A stretch of DNA of 64,000 bases from Candidatus Pantoea gossypiicola (GTDB lineage: Bacteria; Pseudomonadota; Gammaproteobacteria; Enterobacterales; Enterobacteriaceae): positions 1 through 64,000 of the forward strand of contig NZ_VWVM01000011.1 of the NCBI RefSeq assembly GCF_008632075.1, in the 5' to 3' direction. Position 1 is the stretch's first letter. Each line of letters begins with the position of its first letter. The position numbers and the translations under genes are program-made. This document shows positions 10,210 to 20,868 of this stretch, in pieces. The notes under the pieces are model-generated. The model did not search any database. It saw nothing but the letters and a program-made list of their open reading frames with translations, and was not told the origin of the DNA.

Positions 10210-11697
10210 TTACGCGTCATCGCCGAACCAGCAGATATTACGTGCGGCCATAATCAGCGCGCCGGCTTGCTCATCAGACAGGCCTTCAATATCCGTCAGA
10301 TCGTCAACACCTTGCTCAGCGAGATCTTCCAGCGTGCAAACGCCTTTTGACGCCAGGCGGAACGCCAGCGCACGATCGAGGCCTTCAAGATTCAGAAGAT
10401 CCGGAGCGGGCTCCTGATTTCCAAGACTCTCTTCTTTCGCCAGTGCCAGGGTGGTTAACGCATTTTTTGCTCGTTCACGCAGGGCTTCAATGGTCTCTTC
10501 GTCAAGGCCGTCGACTTCCAGCAGCTCGTTGATTGGCACGTATGCCAGCTCTTCCAGCGAGGAGAAGCCCTCTTCCACCAGTACGGTGGCGAACTCTTCG
10601 TCGATGTCGAGATGTTTAGTGAACATATCGATCGCTGCATGCGCTTCAGCCTGATGCTTAGCCTGCAGATCATCGACGGTCATCACGTTCAGCTCCCAGC
10701 CACTCAGCTGCGAAGCGAGACGCACGTTTTGGCCGTTACGGCCGATCGCCTGAGCCAGATTGCCAGCTTCTACGGCGATATCCATGGTGTGATTATCTTC
10801 ATCAACCACGATTGACGCCACATCAGCCGGAGCCATGGCGTTAATAACAAACTGTGCCGGGTTGTCGTCCCACAGCACGATATCGATACGCTCGCCGCCC
10901 AGTTCACTGGAAACTGCCTGAACACGCGCGCCGCGCATGCCCACACAGGCACCCACCGGATCGATACGTTTGTCGTTGGTTTTGACTGCAATTTTAGCGC
11001 GGGAACCCGGATCACGGGCAGCGGCTTTAATTTCAATCAGTTCTTCGCCAATTTCTGGCACCTCAATGCGGAACAGTTCAATCAGCATTTCCGGTTTGGA
11101 ACGCGTCACAAACAGCTGCGCGCCACGCGCTTCCGGACGTACAGAATAGAGTACGCCACGAATACGGTCGCCTGGACGGAAGTTTTCACGCGGCAGCATG
11201 TCTTCGCGCAGAATGACCGCTTCAGCATTGTTGCCTAAGTCGAGGGAGATGTTGTCGCGGTTAACTTTCTTCACCACGCCCGTGATGATTTCGCCTTCCT
11301 GCTCACGGAACTGATCAACCACCATTGCGCGCTCAGCTTCGCGCACTTTCTGCACGATGACCTGCTTCGCAGTCTGGGTGGTGATACGGTCAAAGGTGAC
11401 CGATTCAATCTGATCTTCGACATAATCGCCCAGATTGAATGCTTCATCTTCGAAGCGGGCCGCATCCAGCGTGATCTCGCGCGTCGGCTGAGTCACCTCT
11501 TCTACGATTTCCCAGCGGCGGAAAGTATCGAAATCGCCACTGCGGCGATCAATGCTGACGCGTACTTCAATTTCCTGTTCGTACTTTTTCTTGGTCGCAG
11601 TCGCCAGCGCGCTCTCCAGCGCTTCGAAGATTTTCTCACGCGGCAGGGCTTTTTCGTTAGAAACGGCTTCTACAACAGCTAAGATCTCTTTGTTCAT
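10210..11697 (-). CDS. nusA: transcription termination/antitermination factor NusA
   Basis: RNA polymerase-associated factor that modulates pausing, termination and antitermination. The 495 residues contain the N-terminal polymerase-binding domain ([19 protein letters not shown]), an S1 domain ([16 protein letters not shown]), two KH domains ([30 protein letters not shown]) and two C-terminal acidic repeats. ATG at 11697 is chosen for its AGG and its match to the family; a longer reading starting at 11712 lacks support. Confidence 0.97.
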   Translation of the reverse strand: MNKEILAVVEAVSNEKALPREKIFEALESALATATKKKYEQEIEVRVSIDRRSGDFDTFRRWEIVEEVTQPTREITLDAARFEDEAFNLGDYVEDQIESVTFDRITTQTAKQVIVQKVREAERAMVVDQFREQEGEIITGVVKKVNRDNISLDLGNNAEAVILREDMLPRENFRPGDRIRGVLYSVRPEARGAQLFVTRSKPEMLIELFRIEVPEIGEELIEIKAAARDPGSRAKIAVKTNDKRIDPVGACVGMRGARVQAVSSELGGERIDIVLWDDNPAQFVINAMAPADVASIVVDEDNHTMDIAVEAGNLAQAIGRNGQNVRLASQLSGWELNVMTVDDLQAKHQAEAHAAIDMFTKHLDIDEEFATVLVEEGFSSLEELAYVPINELLEVDGLDEETIEALRERAKNALTTLALAKEESLGNQEPAPDLLNLEGLDRALAFRLASKGVCTLEDLAEQGVDDLTDIEGLSDEQAGALIMAARNICWFGDDA

Positions 11698-11721
11698 CCT
11701 GGTTAGCCTCAATCCGGACTT

Positions 11722-12174
11722 TTAAAAGTGGGGGACCAGGTTCGCTTTCTGAATATTACTCAGTGCGAACACTTCATCGCTACCCTCAACGTGCACCGTG
11801 ATCATCTCGCCATCAACTGACTTAATGGTTCCCTGCCATTTACGGCGGTTCTGAACGGCCATACGCAACACCAGACTCACTTCTTCCCCCATAAAACGGG
11901 TGTAGTGTTCTGCGGTGAACAGAGGACGATCGAGTCCCGGTGAAGAGACTTCAAGGTTGTAAGGTACCGTAATCGGATCTTCAACATCCATTACCGCACT
12001 TACCTGGTGGCTGACATCGGCGCAATCATCGACATTGATGCCATCTTCACTATCAATATAGATGCGCAGGATAGATGTGCGACTACGAACGAATTCAATG
12101 CCAACCAGTTCGTAACCCAGCGCTTCTACGGGAGCCGATACCAACTCTGTCAATTTTTGCTCTAATGTGGACAA
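11722..12174 (-). CDS. rimP: ribosome maturation factor RimP
   Basis: 30S-assembly factor. 150 residues, nearly identical in layout to E. coli RimP: N-terminal alpha/beta domain ([18 protein letters not shown]), then a C-terminal SH3-like barrel ([15 protein letters not shown]) ending NLVPHF. The start is taken as TTG at 12174-12172 by homology; in-frame GTG (12180) and TTG (12186) codons also exist in the G-rich GGGGGTGGGC stretch that probably doubles as the ribosome-binding site. It begins only 18 nt past a terminator, so part of its expression relies on read-through from metY. Confidence 0.95.
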   Translation of the reverse strand: MSTLEQKLTELVSAPVEALGYELVGIEFVRSRTSILRIYIDSEDGINVDDCADVSHQVSAVMDVEDPITVPYNLEVSSPGLDRPLFTAEHYTRFMGEEVSLVLRMAVQNRRKWQGTIKSVDGEMITVHVEGSDEVFALSNIQKANLVPHF

Positions 12175-12191
12175 GCCCACCCCCAAGACAT

Positions 12192-12211
12192 AAAAAAAGG
12201 GCCTATAGCCC
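12192..12211 (-). terminator. second terminator/attenuator between metY and rimP
   Basis: On the minus strand, GGGC, a 5-nt loop and GCCC (12211-12199) are followed by seven U residues (12198-12192). The stem is short but the U-run is strong. It ends 18 nt before the rimP start. Confidence 0.65.
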
Positions 12212-12233
12212 AGTATTACGATTCGCTAATAAC

Positions 12234-12255
12234 AAAAAACCCCGAATATTCGGGG
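12234..12255 (-). terminator. first terminator after metY
   Basis: CCCCGAA and TTCGGGG (12240-12255) form a stable hairpin with a 2-nt centre, followed on the minus strand by six U residues. It ends the metY tRNA transcript or attenuates transcription into rimP-nusA-infB. Confidence 0.8.
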
Positions 12256-12385
12256 CTTTTAATCACTGGACCCTGTATGCCGCAACGCGGCCCGGACTCC
12301 ATCCTAAGAATTTTCTTTCAAAAAATAGCCGTGAATGCGTCCGTCGATGCATACAGTATATTTGAAAAAGAACTCAAAGGGAAAG

Positions 12386-12462
<77 letters not shown>

Positions 12463-12478
12463 TCCGAAAACGTGGCGA

Positions 12479-12507
12479 ATAATACGCCAGACCTGCATAA
12501 AATGCAA
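12479..12507 (-). promoter_or_regulatory. sigma-70 promoter of the metY-rimP-nusA-infB operon
   Basis: On the minus strand, -35 TTGCAT (12507-12502), a 17-nt spacer and -10 TATTAT (12484-12479) precede a GC-rich discriminator (TCGCCACG). This is typical of stringently controlled stable-RNA promoters. It lies between leuU and metY, so metY has its own promoter. Confidence 0.75.
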
Positions 12508-12521
12508 GCGATACTACGATT

Positions 12522-12608
12522 TGGTACCGAGGACGGGACTTGAACCCGTAAGCCCAATCGGGCACTACCACCTCAAGGTAGCGTGTCTACCAATTCCACC
12601 ACCACGGC
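12522..12608 (-). tRNA. leuU: tRNA-Leu (GAG)
   Basis: An 87-nt class II tRNA with a long variable arm (TGCCCGATTGGGCT) and encoded CCA. The anticodon loop contains GAG, decoding CUC/CUU. The 5' acceptor strand reads GCCGTGG and the 3' strand CCTCGGT, which leaves a U5:U68 mismatch where E. coli (from memory) has A5:U68. It follows secG by 37 bp, as in E. coli. Confidence 0.97.
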
Positions 12609-12645
12609 ACTGCACTGACCACAACGATTCGTTGTGCTGACGACC

Positions 12646-12990
12646 TTACTTAGGAATATCGCTGCCCGGTGTAACCGGTTGAGCTGGCTTTTCAGTCTGT
12701 TGAGAAGACTGCGCCGGCGCAGAGAGATTTTCCCACTCACTTCCTTTCGAGGCTTTATTGCTGTTCAGATTACCCAGAACCAGGCTGATGATGAAGAACA
12801 GTGCCGCTAAGATGCCAGTCGTACGGGTCATGAAATTACCTGAACCCGAAGAACCAAACACCGTACCGGATGCGCCTGCACCGAATGAGGCTCCCATATC
12901 AGCGCCTTTGCCTTGCTGCAGCATGATCATACCCACGAGGGCGATAGCTACAATAAGGAAAACAACTAAAAGAGCTTCGTACATATTCAA
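12646..12990 (-). CDS. secG: preprotein translocase subunit SecG
   Basis: Small inner-membrane subunit of the SecYEG channel. The 114 residues carry two transmembrane segments (residues about 2-20 and 53-72) separated by a Gly/Ser/Ala-rich cytoplasmic loop (GADMGASFGAGASGTVFGSSGSGN, given here by its key glycines). The polar C-terminal tail (AQSSQQTEKPAQPVTP) varies in the family. The neighbours glmM and leuU are as in E. coli. Confidence 0.96.
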   Translation of the reverse strand: MNMYEALLVVFLIVAIALVGMIMLQQGKGADMGASFGAGASGTVFGSSGSGNFMTRTTGILAALFFIISLVLGNLNSNKASKGSEWENLSAPAQSSQQTEKPAQPVTPGSDIPK

Positions 12991-13164
12991 CCTGTTCCTT
13001 GCACGATAATCGTACAGTTAAAGCTTCAACCAGTATTGATGGGGCGTCTCGTCATCACCCATCAGAAGCGGGTGTGAATACTAACCAAAGGCGCATATCT
13101 CTGCAAGTGCAATTTCTCTTACGCAAACTGATTGCAGAAAAAAGCGCCATCCCGGTGATTTTAC

Positions 13165-13192
13165 AGGCGGTTCAGTATTCTGAGAACCGCCT
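13165..13192. terminator. 9-bp inverted repeat downstream of glmM
   Basis: AGGCGGTTC (13165-13173) and GAACCGCCT (13184-13192) are perfectly complementary around a 10-nt loop. They lie between the glmM stop codon and the secG start. No U-run of more than three follows on either strand, so it may be a processing or stabilising hairpin rather than a full terminator. Confidence 0.4.
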
Positions 13193-13201
13193 TTAAGACG
13201 G

Positions 13202-14536
13202 TTAAACCGCCTTGACCTGATCGGCAATACGATTAGCCAGTTCGGTGACCTGCGCCTCATTTTCGCCTTCGACCATCACACGAATCAGTGGCTCAGTGCC
13301 TGACTTACGCAACAGAACGCGTCCGCGACCCGCCAGGGCTTTTTCCGCCTCTGCCGTTGCGGCTTTAACCGCCTCGCTTTGCAGCGGATCGTGCTCACCG
13401 GCAAAGCGTACGTTGACCAGCACCTGTGGCAGCATCTTCATGCCACTGCAGAGATCGTGCAGGCTCATATGGTTACGCACCATAGCAGTGAGCACTTGCA
13501 AACTTGCCACGATACCGTCACCAGTGGTGGTTTTATCCAGCAGGATCACATGACCGGAGTTCTCAGCGCCAAGACGCCAGCCCTTCTCCTGCATCTTCTC
13601 CAGCACATAGCGGTCACCGACTTTGGCACGGGTGAACGGGATGCCGAGCTGTTTCAGCGCTAATTCCAGGCCCATGTTGCTCATCAGCGTACCCACTACA
13701 CCGCCGCGCAACTGCCCCTGACGCAGCGCTTCACGTGCAATGATATAGAGGATCTGGTCGCCATCTACTTTGTCGCCCAGATGGTCAATCATCATGATGC
13801 GGTCGCCGTCGCCATCGTAGGCCAGACCAATATCCGCCTTCTCCGCCAGTACACGCTGCTGCAGCAGTTTGAGATCGGTGGCACCGCACTCTTTGTTGAT
13901 GTTCATGCCGTCTGGCTGGACACCGATTGCGATGACGGTCGCGCCCAGCTCGCGCAGGACATTCGGCGCAATGTGGTAAGTCGCACCATTGGCACAGTCG
14001 ACCACAATTTTCAGGCCATTCAGATTGAGTTCGCTGGGGAAAGTCCCCTTACAGAACTCGATGTAACGTCCCGCGGCATCGACAATGCGGCTGGCGCGGC
14101 CTAACTGGGCTGATTCCACGCAGGTGATCGGCTTTTCCATCTCCAGCTCAATCGCTTCCTCGACATCATCCGGCAGCTTTGTCCCTTCGGACGAGAAGAA
14201 CTTAATGCCGTTGTCATCAAACGGGTTGTGCGAGGCAGAGATTACAATGCCCGCCTCGGCGCGGAAGGTGCGGGTCAGGTAGGCAATGGCAGGGGTTGGC
14301 ATCGGGCCGGTAAAGGCCGCCGTCAGCCCCGCCGCCGCGAGACCCGCTTCCAGCGCTGATTCCAGCATGTAGCCTGAGATACGCGTATCTTTTCCGATGA
14401 TGATCTTCTTTGAACCGTGGCGCGCCAGCACTTTCCCGGCGGCCCAGCCTAGCTTCAGGACGAAATCGGGGGTAATAGGGGCTTCACCGACTTTGCCGCG
14501 AATGCCATCTGTACCGAAATATTTGCGATTACTCAT
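13202..14536 (-). CDS. glmM: phosphoglucosamine mutase GlmM
   Basis: Converts glucosamine-6-phosphate to glucosamine-1-phosphate for peptidoglycan and LPS precursors. 444 residues; the phosphoserine loop is [19 protein letters not shown] near residue 100, the metal site is DGDGDR, the sugar-binding segment is ENSGHV, and the phosphate-binding loop near the C-terminus is [12 protein letters not shown]. It starts 2 nt after the folP stop codon, so folP-glmM are coupled. Confidence 0.98.
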   Translation of the reverse strand: MSNRKYFGTDGIRGKVGEAPITPDFVLKLGWAAGKVLARHGSKKIIIGKDTRISGYMLESALEAGLAAAGLTAAFTGPMPTPAIAYLTRTFRAEAGIVISASHNPFDDNGIKFFSSEGTKLPDDVEEAIELEMEKPITCVESAQLGRASRIVDAAGRYIEFCKGTFPSELNLNGLKIVVDCANGATYHIAPNVLRELGATVIAIGVQPDGMNINKECGATDLKLLQQRVLAEKADIGLAYDGDGDRIMMIDHLGDKVDGDQILYIIAREALRQGQLRGGVVGTLMSNMGLELALKQLGIPFTRAKVGDRYVLEKMQEKGWRLGAENSGHVILLDKTTTGDGIVASLQVLTAMVRNHMSLHDLCSGMKMLPQVLVNVRFAGEHDPLQSEAVKAATAEAEKALAGRGRVLLRKSGTEPLIRVMVEGENEAQVTELANRIADQVKAV

Positions 14537-14538
14537 GT

Positions 14539-15372
14539 TTATCCTTTTGCTCTTCGGGTCGCTTCGACCACGCGCATTGCTTCAGCCGTCTCTTTCACAT
14601 CATGCACGCGAATTATCTGCGCGCCCTGCATGGCTGCAATCACCGCGCAACTCAGGCTGCCGGTTAAACGCTGTGACGGGCCGACATTTAACAGCTGACC
14701 AATCATTGATTTACGGGACATTCCCACCAGCAGCGGCAGACCGAAGTGGTGAAAATCGCCCAGATGGGCCAGCAGTTCATAATTGTGGCTGAGATTCTTA
14801 CCGAAACCGAAGCCCGGGTCGAGTATCAGACGTTCTTTTTTGATACCCGCCGCTTCACAGCGCGCAATCTGCTGAGCGAAGTAAGTGTCCACTTCGCTTA
14901 AGATATTGTCGTAAGCGGGAGCCTGCTGCATGGTGCGGGGTTCACCCTGCATATGCATCAGACAGACGGGCAGATCGGTCGCCGCGGCCGCCTCCAGCGC
15001 GCCGGGTTCAGAGAGCGAACGCACGTCATTAATAATGTGAGCACCCACTCGCGCGGCTTCGCGGATGACCTCTGCTTTAGAGGTGTCCACGGAAATCCAG
15101 ACTTCGAAACGCTGGGCAATGGCATCGATCACCGGAATGACCCGCTCCAGCTCCTCCTCCACACTGACCTCATCAGCGCCAGGACGGGTTGATTCGCCGC
15201 CTACATCGATAATGGTTGCGCCGGCATTCACCATCTCATTGGTATGCGTCAGCGCATCGACCAGCGCATTATGTTTACCACCATCTGAAAAGGAGTCCGG
15301 CGTGACATTCAGAATGCCCATCACATGAGGAAAAGATAAATCGAGATGGGAATCACGGGCAAACAACTTCAT
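14539..15372 (-). CDS. folP: dihydropteroate synthase
   Basis: Condenses p-aminobenzoate with the pterin pyrophosphate in folate synthesis; target of sulfonamides. 277 residues; [15 protein letters not shown] and [11 protein letters not shown] are the two PROSITE signature loops, and GFGFGK and GMSRKSMI are also present. The start at 15372 has AAGGAG upstream and matches the family; the open frame extends to 15591 but that stretch reads as the ftsH 3' end. It lies between ftsH and glmM, as in E. coli. Confidence 0.97.
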   Translation of the reverse strand: MKLFARDSHLDLSFPHVMGILNVTPDSFSDGGKHNALVDALTHTNEMVNAGATIIDVGGESTRPGADEVSVEEELERVIPVIDAIAQRFEVWISVDTSKAEVIREAARVGAHIINDVRSLSEPGALEAAAATDLPVCLMHMQGEPRTMQQAPAYDNILSEVDTYFAQQIARCEAAGIKKERLILDPGFGFGKNLSHNYELLAHLGDFHHFGLPLLVGMSRKSMIGQLLNVGPSQRLTGSLSCAVIAAMQGAQIIRVHDVKETAEAMRVVEATRRAKG

Positions 15373-15406
15373 GGTGAAAACTCCTTGCTGATCAATATCT
15401 GGATGT

Positions 15407-15433
15407 AAAAAACCCCGGACCAGCCGGGGTTTT
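15407..15433 (-). terminator. rho-independent terminator after ftsH
   Basis: CCCCGG (15413-15418) and CCGGGG (15424-15429) with a 5-nt loop are followed by six U residues on the minus strand. It lies between the ftsH stop codon and the folP start; four T residues on the plus strand make it weakly bidirectional. Confidence 0.85.
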
Positions 15434-15451
15434 GTCTGACGGTGATGCGTC

Positions 15452-17377
15452 TTATTTGTTGTACTGCTCTGACATAGTATTGCCTGGATTCGGCGTACGC
15501 GGTTCATCAACCGGACGTGGCGCTTTTGGCGTACCATTGCTGTCTGAGTTGCTGCCTGGATCTTCCCAGCCCGCTGGCGGACGCACTTCACGGCGTGCCA
15601 TCAGGTCGTCGATCTGGGGGGCATCAATGGTTTCATACTTCATCAGCGCGTCTTTCATCGCGTGAAGAATGTCCATGTTCTCACCCAGGATGCGGCGGGC
15701 ACGCTGGTAGTTGCTGTCGATCAGGTGTTTAACTTCCTGGTCAATGATGCGGGCTGTTTCATCAGACATATGTTTCGCTTTCGCGACAGAACGTCCAAGG
15801 AATACTTCACCCTCTTCTTCTGCATACAGCAACGGACCCAGTTTTTCAGAGAAGCCCCACTGCGTCACCATGTTACGTGCCAGATTCGTCGCGACTTTAA
15901 TGTCGTTCGACGCACCGGTAGAAACATGTTCTGCACCGTAGATGATCTCTTCTGCCAGACGACCGCCGTACAGGGTCGAAATCTGGCTTTCCAGTTTCTG
16001 ACGGCTGGCGCTGATTGCGTCGCCTTCAGGCAGGAAGAAGGTCACACCCAGCGCACGGCCGCGCGGGATAATCGTGACTTTATGCACCGGATCATGCTCT
16101 GGCACCAGGCGGCCAATAATGGCGTGGCCCGCTTCGTGGTAGGCAGTTGACTCTTTCTGCGATTCCGTCATTACCATGGAGCGACGTTCCGCACCCATCA
16201 TAATTTTGTCTTTCGCTTTCTCGAACTCAACCATCGACACCACGCGCTTGTTTGAACGAGCGGCGAACAACGCGGCTTCGTTTACCAGGTTGGCCAGATC
16301 GGCACCTGAGAAGCCTGGCGTACCACGTGCAATGATGGCGGCATCAATGTCGGTTGCCAGTGGCACACGACGCATATGCACTTTCAGGATCTGCTCACGA
16401 CCACGTACGTCTGGCAGACCGACCACAACCTGACGGTCAAAGCGGCCTGGACGCAGCAGCGCAGGGTCCAGTACGTCAGGACGGTTAGTTGCGGCGATAA
16501 CGATAATACCTTCGTTACCTTCGAAACCATCCATCTCAACCAGCATCTGGTTCAGCGTCTGCTCACGTTCATCATGACCACCGCCTAAACCCGCCCCACG
16601 CTGACGACCCACGGCATCAATCTCATCGATAAAGATGATGCACGGTGCGGCTTTCTTGGCCTGTTCGAACATGTCGCGCACACGGGATGCACCGACACCG
16701 ACAAACATTTCCACAAAGTCAGAACCGGAGATAGTGAAGAAAGGTACTTTGGCTTCACCGGCAATCGCTTTTGCCAGCAGGGTTTTACCGGTACCCGGTG
16801 GCCCCACCATCAGCACACCTTTTGGAATTTTACCGCCCAGCTTCTGGAAACGGCTCGGCTCGCGCAGATATTCCACCAGCTCAGCCACTTCATCTTTCGC
16901 TTCGTCACAACCCGCTACGTCGGCGAAAGTGGTTTTAATCTGGTCTTCCGTCAGCATGCGGGCTTTGCTTTTGCCGAAGGACATCGCGCCCTTACCGCCG
17001 CCGCCCTGCATCTGACGCATAAAGAAGATCCACACACCGATCAGCAGCAGCATCGGGAACCACGAAATGAAGATGGAAGCCAGCAGGCTTGGCTCTTCCG
17101 GCGGTTCGCCAACCACTTTGACGTTTTTGGTCAAGAGGTTATCAAGCAACTTGGGATCGTTGACAGGAATGTAGGTCGTGTATTTATTGCTGTCTTTTTT
17201 AATGACGTTAATTTCACGCCCGTTAATACGTGCCTCGCGGACCTGATCCTGGTTCACTTCCGACAGGAAGGTTGAATAATCAACCCGACGGCCATTTGAC
17301 TCGCTGGGCCCAAAGCTCTGGAATACTGACATCAGCACGACCGCGATGACTAACCAGAGAATCAGGTTTTTCGCCAT
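15452..17377 (-). CDS. ftsH: ATP-dependent zinc metalloprotease FtsH
   Basis: Membrane-anchored AAA+ protease that degrades LpxC, sigma-32 and misassembled membrane proteins. Two N-terminal transmembrane segments (residues about 4-20 and 98-118) flank a periplasmic domain. Walker A is GPPGTGKT, Walker B is IIFIDEID, the second region of homology is [17 protein letters not shown], and the zinc site is HEAGH. ATG at 17377 gives 641 residues. A TTG three codons upstream (17386) has a better-placed GAGG and could also be used. It follows rlmE, as in E. coli. Confidence 0.98.
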   Translation of the reverse strand: MAKNLILWLVIAVVLMSVFQSFGPSESNGRRVDYSTFLSEVNQDQVREARINGREINVIKKDSNKYTTYIPVNDPKLLDNLLTKNVKVVGEPPEEPSLLASIFISWFPMLLLIGVWIFFMRQMQGGGGKGAMSFGKSKARMLTEDQIKTTFADVAGCDEAKDEVAELVEYLREPSRFQKLGGKIPKGVLMVGPPGTGKTLLAKAIAGEAKVPFFTISGSDFVEMFVGVGASRVRDMFEQAKKAAPCIIFIDEIDAVGRQRGAGLGGGHDEREQTLNQMLVEMDGFEGNEGIIVIAATNRPDVLDPALLRPGRFDRQVVVGLPDVRGREQILKVHMRRVPLATDIDAAIIARGTPGFSGADLANLVNEAALFAARSNKRVVSMVEFEKAKDKIMMGAERRSMVMTESQKESTAYHEAGHAIIGRLVPEHDPVHKVTIIPRGRALGVTFFLPEGDAISASRQKLESQISTLYGGRLAEEIIYGAEHVSTGASNDIKVATNLARNMVTQWGFSEKLGPLLYAEEEGEVFLGRSVAKAKHMSDETARIIDQEVKHLIDSNYQRARRILGENMDILHAMKDALMKYETIDAPQIDDLMARREVRPPAGWEDPGSNSDSNGTPKAPRPVDEPRTPNPGNTMSEQYNK

Positions 17378-17490
17378 GTCACTCAAGGGATTAACCTCAT
17401 ATTACATCGGTGTTAACAGATAGCGTAGGGTACTATAGATCCTGCATACATGGAATCGCAGCAAAGCTGCGGACGTCTCCAGCAATTTGG

Positions 17491-18120
17491 TTATAGTTTG
17501 CGCCCAGTCGCCACAATGTACACTTCACGTGAACGTGAACGCGAAGCGTCCGGCTTACGAATTTTTACTTTCGTAAACAGGGAGCGAATTTCCCGCAGGT
17601 ATTCATCGAAGCCATCTCCCTGAAACACTTTCACTACAAAACTGCCGCCAGGTGCCAGGATATCCCGACACATCTCCAGCGCCAGTTCCACTAAATACAT
17701 CGACCGGGGAATATCTACGGCAGGTGTACCACTCATATTCGGTGCCATATCGGACATGACAACCTGAACTTTCTGATCGCCAACGCGCTCAAGCAGCGCA
17801 TTGATCACCGATTCTTCACGAAAATCGCCCTGAAGGAAATCGACACCGACTATCGGATCCATTGGCAGGATATCACAGGCAATGATGCGCCCTTTGTTCC
17901 CGATTTGCTGTACAACATACTGCGACCAGCCACCGGGTGCAGCACCCAGATCTACCACGGTCATACCGGGTTTGAAAAGCTTGTCACCCTGTTGTATTTC
18001 ATCAAGTTTAAACCAGGCGCGCGAACGCAACCCTTTTTTCTGCGCCTGAAGTACATATTTATCGCTAAAGTGTTCCTGAAGCCAGCGGCTCGAGCTGGCC
18101 GAACGCTTTTTACCCGTCAT
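17491..18120 (-). CDS. rlmE: 23S rRNA 2'-O-methyltransferase RlmE (FtsJ/RrmJ)
   Basis: Methylates U2552 of 23S rRNA; a heat-shock gene in E. coli. 209 residues starting [13 protein letters not shown]; the SAM-binding motif is [13 protein letters not shown] and the catalytic region includes SDMAPNMSG and [12 protein letters not shown] at 18120 is chosen because the family begins there; the open frame upstream is not conserved. Divergent from yhbY. Confidence 0.97.
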   Translation of the reverse strand: MTGKKRSASSSRWLQEHFSDKYVLQAQKKGLRSRAWFKLDEIQQGDKLFKPGMTVVDLGAAPGGWSQYVVQQIGNKGRIIACDILPMDPIVGVDFLQGDFREESVINALLERVGDQKVQVVMSDMAPNMSGTPAVDIPRSMYLVELALEMCRDILAPGGSFVVKVFQGDGFDEYLREIRSLFTKVKIRKPDASRSRSREVYIVATGRKL

Positions 18121-18247
18121 AATATTTCCAGTTGAATCGTCATCGTAGCGATAAACCTGCACGCAGTGGGTTGCGCCGATTTGGTGATATACCCGAGATG
18201 GCGGTAGAATGAACCGTTTTCAATCCCTGAGTAAGTAAAAAACTACG

Positions 18248-18541
18248 ATGAATCTAAGTACCAAACAAAAACAGCACCTCAAGGGCCTCGCCCATCCGCT
18301 CAAGCCAGTGGTTATGCTGGGTGGCAATGGCCTGACTGAAGGCGTGCTGGCCGAAATCGAGCAGGCTCTGTCGCATCACGAACTGATCAAGGTGAAAATC
18401 GCCTCTGAAGATCGTGAAACGAAACAGCTGATCGTCGAGGCTATCGTGCGTGAGACCGGTGCCAGCAACGTACAGGTGATCGGCAAAACGCTGGTGCTGT
18501 ATCGCCCCTCTAAAGAGAGCAAAATTTCTCTGCCACGCTAA
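18248..18541 (+). CDS. yhbY: ribosome assembly RNA-binding protein YhbY
   Basis: Small single-domain CRM (CRS1-YhbY) protein with a KH-like fold that associates with pre-50S particles. The 97 residues include LKGLAHPLKPVVMLGGNGLTEGV (contains the CRM GxxG loop GGNG) and ELIKVKIA. It is divergent from rlmE and convergent with greA, as in E. coli. Confidence 0.95.
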   Translation: MNLSTKQKQHLKGLAHPLKPVVMLGGNGLTEGVLAEIEQALSHHELIKVKIASEDRETKQLIVEAIVRETGASNVQVIGKTLVLYRPSKESKISLPR

Positions 18542-18577
18542 GTGGGCAAAGAAAGTGACATGCTCTTACCTCAGATA

Positions 18578-18600
18578 AAAGGCCGCAATGCGGCCTTTTT
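18578..18600. terminator. bidirectional terminator between yhbY and greA
   Basis: AAAGGCCGC and GCGGCCTTT form a perfect hairpin with a 3-nt loop, flanked by A-rich and T-rich runs on the two sides. It serves both convergent genes. Confidence 0.85.
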
Positions 18601-18647
18601 CCTTTCTTTACATTGTGCTTTAACGCTTTTCAAAGCGTAGCAACACT

Positions 18648-19124
18648 TTAAAGGTATTCCACCTTCAGGATCTCATACTCAACGTCGCCGCCAGGGGTTT
18701 TAATGATGGCAACATCATCCGCCTCTTTGCCCACCAGACCCCGCGCCATTGGCGAATTGACCGAAATCAGATTTTGCTTAAAGTCCGCCTCGTCATCGCC
18801 GACGATGCGATAAGTCGCCTCTTCGTCGGTATCGATATTCAGCACGGTTACCGTGGCACCGAAGATCACGCGGCCGGTTTTAGGCATCTGCGTAACATCG
18901 ATAACCTGTGCATTGGAGAGTTTGGCTTCAATCTCCTGAATGCGGCCTTCGCAGAAACCCTGCTCTTCACGCGCAGCGTGATATTCCGCGTTCTCTTTTA
19001 AATCGCCATGTTCGCGTGCTTCAGCGATAGAGGCGATAATGCGCGGGCGCTTCACGGTTTTCAGCTCGTTCAGCTCTTCGCGCAATCTTTCAGCGCCTCT
19101 TAACGTCATCGGAATCTGATTCAT
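18648..19124 (-). CDS. greA: transcript cleavage factor GreA
   Basis: Rescues backtracked RNA polymerase by stimulating cleavage of the nascent RNA. 158 residues: N-terminal antiparallel coiled coil with the conserved acidic tip ([18 protein letters not shown], residues about 38-55) and a C-terminal FKBP-like domain ([16 protein letters not shown]). The start [18 protein letters not shown] is canonical. Divergent from dacB. Confidence 0.98.
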   Translation of the reverse strand: MNQIPMTLRGAERLREELNELKTVKRPRIIASIAEAREHGDLKENAEYHAAREEQGFCEGRIQEIEAKLSNAQVIDVTQMPKTGRVIFGATVTVLNIDTDEEATYRIVGDDEADFKQNLISVNSPMARGLVGKEADDVAIIKTPGGDVEYEILKVEYL

Positions 19125-19372
19125 TTAAGCTCCTCGCCCTCTTTCCTGTTTAACGATGTCATCCTGACTGGTGACCGCAGAAAAAGCGCTCTGCGGCGCA
19201 TTAGCCCGTTTTTGCAAATAAAAGAATCCTGACCCGGAGATGGTTCCAGGCCAGAAAAGAGTTTTGCAATTTGATACGTATTTTACCCCAGAGTTCCCTG
19301 CGGGTCATCGTTTACTTTGCACCGCCCAGCGACGTAGTATTGACGCCCTCACCTGCCAGTTACCGCGAGATT

Positions 19373-20806
19373 ATGCGATTTTCACGACTTGTTACCGGAT
19401 TAAGCTGCGCATTTATGCTGCAGGCACACGCAGCGCCAGTTGATGAATACATGCAGTACCTGCCAGATGGTGCCAATCTGGCGCTGATGGTTCAGAAAGT
19501 GGGTGCATCAACACCGATCATTGATTACCACGGCAAACAGATGGCCCTGCCCGCCAGTACCATGAAAGTGGTAACAGCACTGGCGGCGTTACTGGAACTG
19601 GGTGGCGACTTTCGTTTTCAGACCACTTTTGAGACCCGGGGTGCCATTATAGATGGCACCCTGAACGGCGATTTAGTCGCCCGTTTCGGCGGTGATCCGA
19701 CGTTAAGCCGTCAGGATCTGCGCAACATGGTCGCGGCAATAAAGAAGCAGGGCATTAACCATATCAAAGGTAATCTGGTTATCGACACCTCGGTTTTTGC
19801 CAGCCATGACATGGCACCAGGCTGGCCGTGGAATGATATGACCCAGTGCTTCAGCGCCCCGCCGGGTGCCGCGATCGTGGATAAAAACTGCTTCTCGGTG
19901 TCGCTCTACAGCGCTAATACGCCGGGTGAAAATGCGTTTGTGCGCATCGCCTCCTATTATCCGGCGCATATGTACAGCCAGGTCCGCACCCTCGGCCGTA
20001 ACAGCGGTGAAGGGCAATATTGTGAACTGGATGTGGTTCCGGGGGAGCTGAACCGCTACACCCTGACAGGCTGTATGCGCCAGCGTGCCGAACCTCTGCC
20101 GCTGGCCTTTGCTGTGCAGGATGGCGCGGCCTGGGCGGGTGAAATCCTTAAGGCAGAGCTGCGGTCGTCAGAGATTGACTACAGTGGCCATCTGGTGCGC
20201 CAGACGCAGGTCACGGAGCCAGGTACCGTACTGGCATCGACCCAGTCTGCGCCGCTGCACACGCTGCTGCACACCATGCTGAAGAAGTCAGACAACATGA
20301 TAGCCGACACGGTCTTCCGCACCATTGGTCATCACTACTTCAACGTGCCCGGCACATTCCGCGCCGGACAGGATGCTGTCCGCCGTATCCTGAAAGCCAA
20401 AGCCAATGTCGATATGGGTAATAGCATTCAGGTCGATGGTTCCGGCCTGTCACGACATGACCTCATTTCGCCGCAAACCATGATGCAGGTGTTGCAGTTC
20501 ATTGCGAAGAATGACGACACGCTGGATTATATTTCGATGCTGCCGCTGGCGGGTTATGACGGCACGCTGCAGTATCGCGGCGGGCTGCATGAAGCGGGAC
20601 TGGATGGCAAGGTCTCGGCGAAAACCGGTTCCCTGCAGGGGGTCTATAACCTGGCGGGCTTTATCACCACCTCCAGCGGTGCGCGGGTTGCTTTTGTGCA
20701 GTTCCTTTCCGGCTATGCGGTTCCGCCGGAGGATCAGCGTACCCGCCGTATTCCGCTGGTGCGTTTTGAGAGCCGACTCTACCGCGATATCAACCAGAAC
20801 AACTGA
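19373..20806 (+). CDS. dacB: D-alanyl-D-alanine carboxypeptidase/endopeptidase (PBP4)
   Basis: Periplasmic peptidoglycan hydrolase. 477 residues, the same as E. coli. A signal peptide (MRFSRLVTGLSCAFMLQAHA) is cleaved before APVDEY. The three penicillin-binding motifs are STMK (SxxK), SDN in KKSDNMIAD, and KTG in SAKTGSLQG. The ATG at 19373 fits the family; a longer frame from 19271 is unsupported. In E. coli the next gene is obgE; here 17.8 kb of siderophore genes intervene. Confidence 0.97.
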   Translation: MRFSRLVTGLSCAFMLQAHAAPVDEYMQYLPDGANLALMVQKVGASTPIIDYHGKQMALPASTMKVVTALAALLELGGDFRFQTTFETRGAIIDGTLNGDLVARFGGDPTLSRQDLRNMVAAIKKQGINHIKGNLVIDTSVFASHDMAPGWPWNDMTQCFSAPPGAAIVDKNCFSVSLYSANTPGENAFVRIASYYPAHMYSQVRTLGRNSGEGQYCELDVVPGELNRYTLTGCMRQRAEPLPLAFAVQDGAAWAGEILKAELRSSEIDYSGHLVRQTQVTEPGTVLASTQSAPLHTLLHTMLKKSDNMIADTVFRTIGHHYFNVPGTFRAGQDAVRRILKAKANVDMGNSIQVDGSGLSRHDLISPQTMMQVLQFIAKNDDTLDYISMLPLAGYDGTLQYRGGLHEAGLDGKVSAKTGSLQGVYNLAGFITTSSGARVAFVQFLSGYAVPPEDQRTRRIPLVRFESRLYRDINQNN

Positions 20807-20822
20807 TAAAGCAGAGATAAAA

Positions 20823-20857
20823 ACGCAGCAGGCGATCAACCTGCTGCGTTTTTTTAT
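20823..20857. terminator. bidirectional terminator between dacB and fepA
   Basis: ACGCAGCAGG (20823-20832) and CCTGCTGCGT (20840-20849) form a 10-bp hairpin followed by a run of nine T residues on the plus strand, with an A run on the other side. It separates the core gene dacB from the siderophore block. Confidence 0.9.
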
Positions 20858-20868
20858 GGCTGAACCGA

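Noticed and set aside
15373..15591. N-terminal extension of FolP by 73 codons
   Set aside because: It overlaps the ftsH 3' end and its terminator; the conserved start [20 protein letters not shown] has a good AAGGAG.
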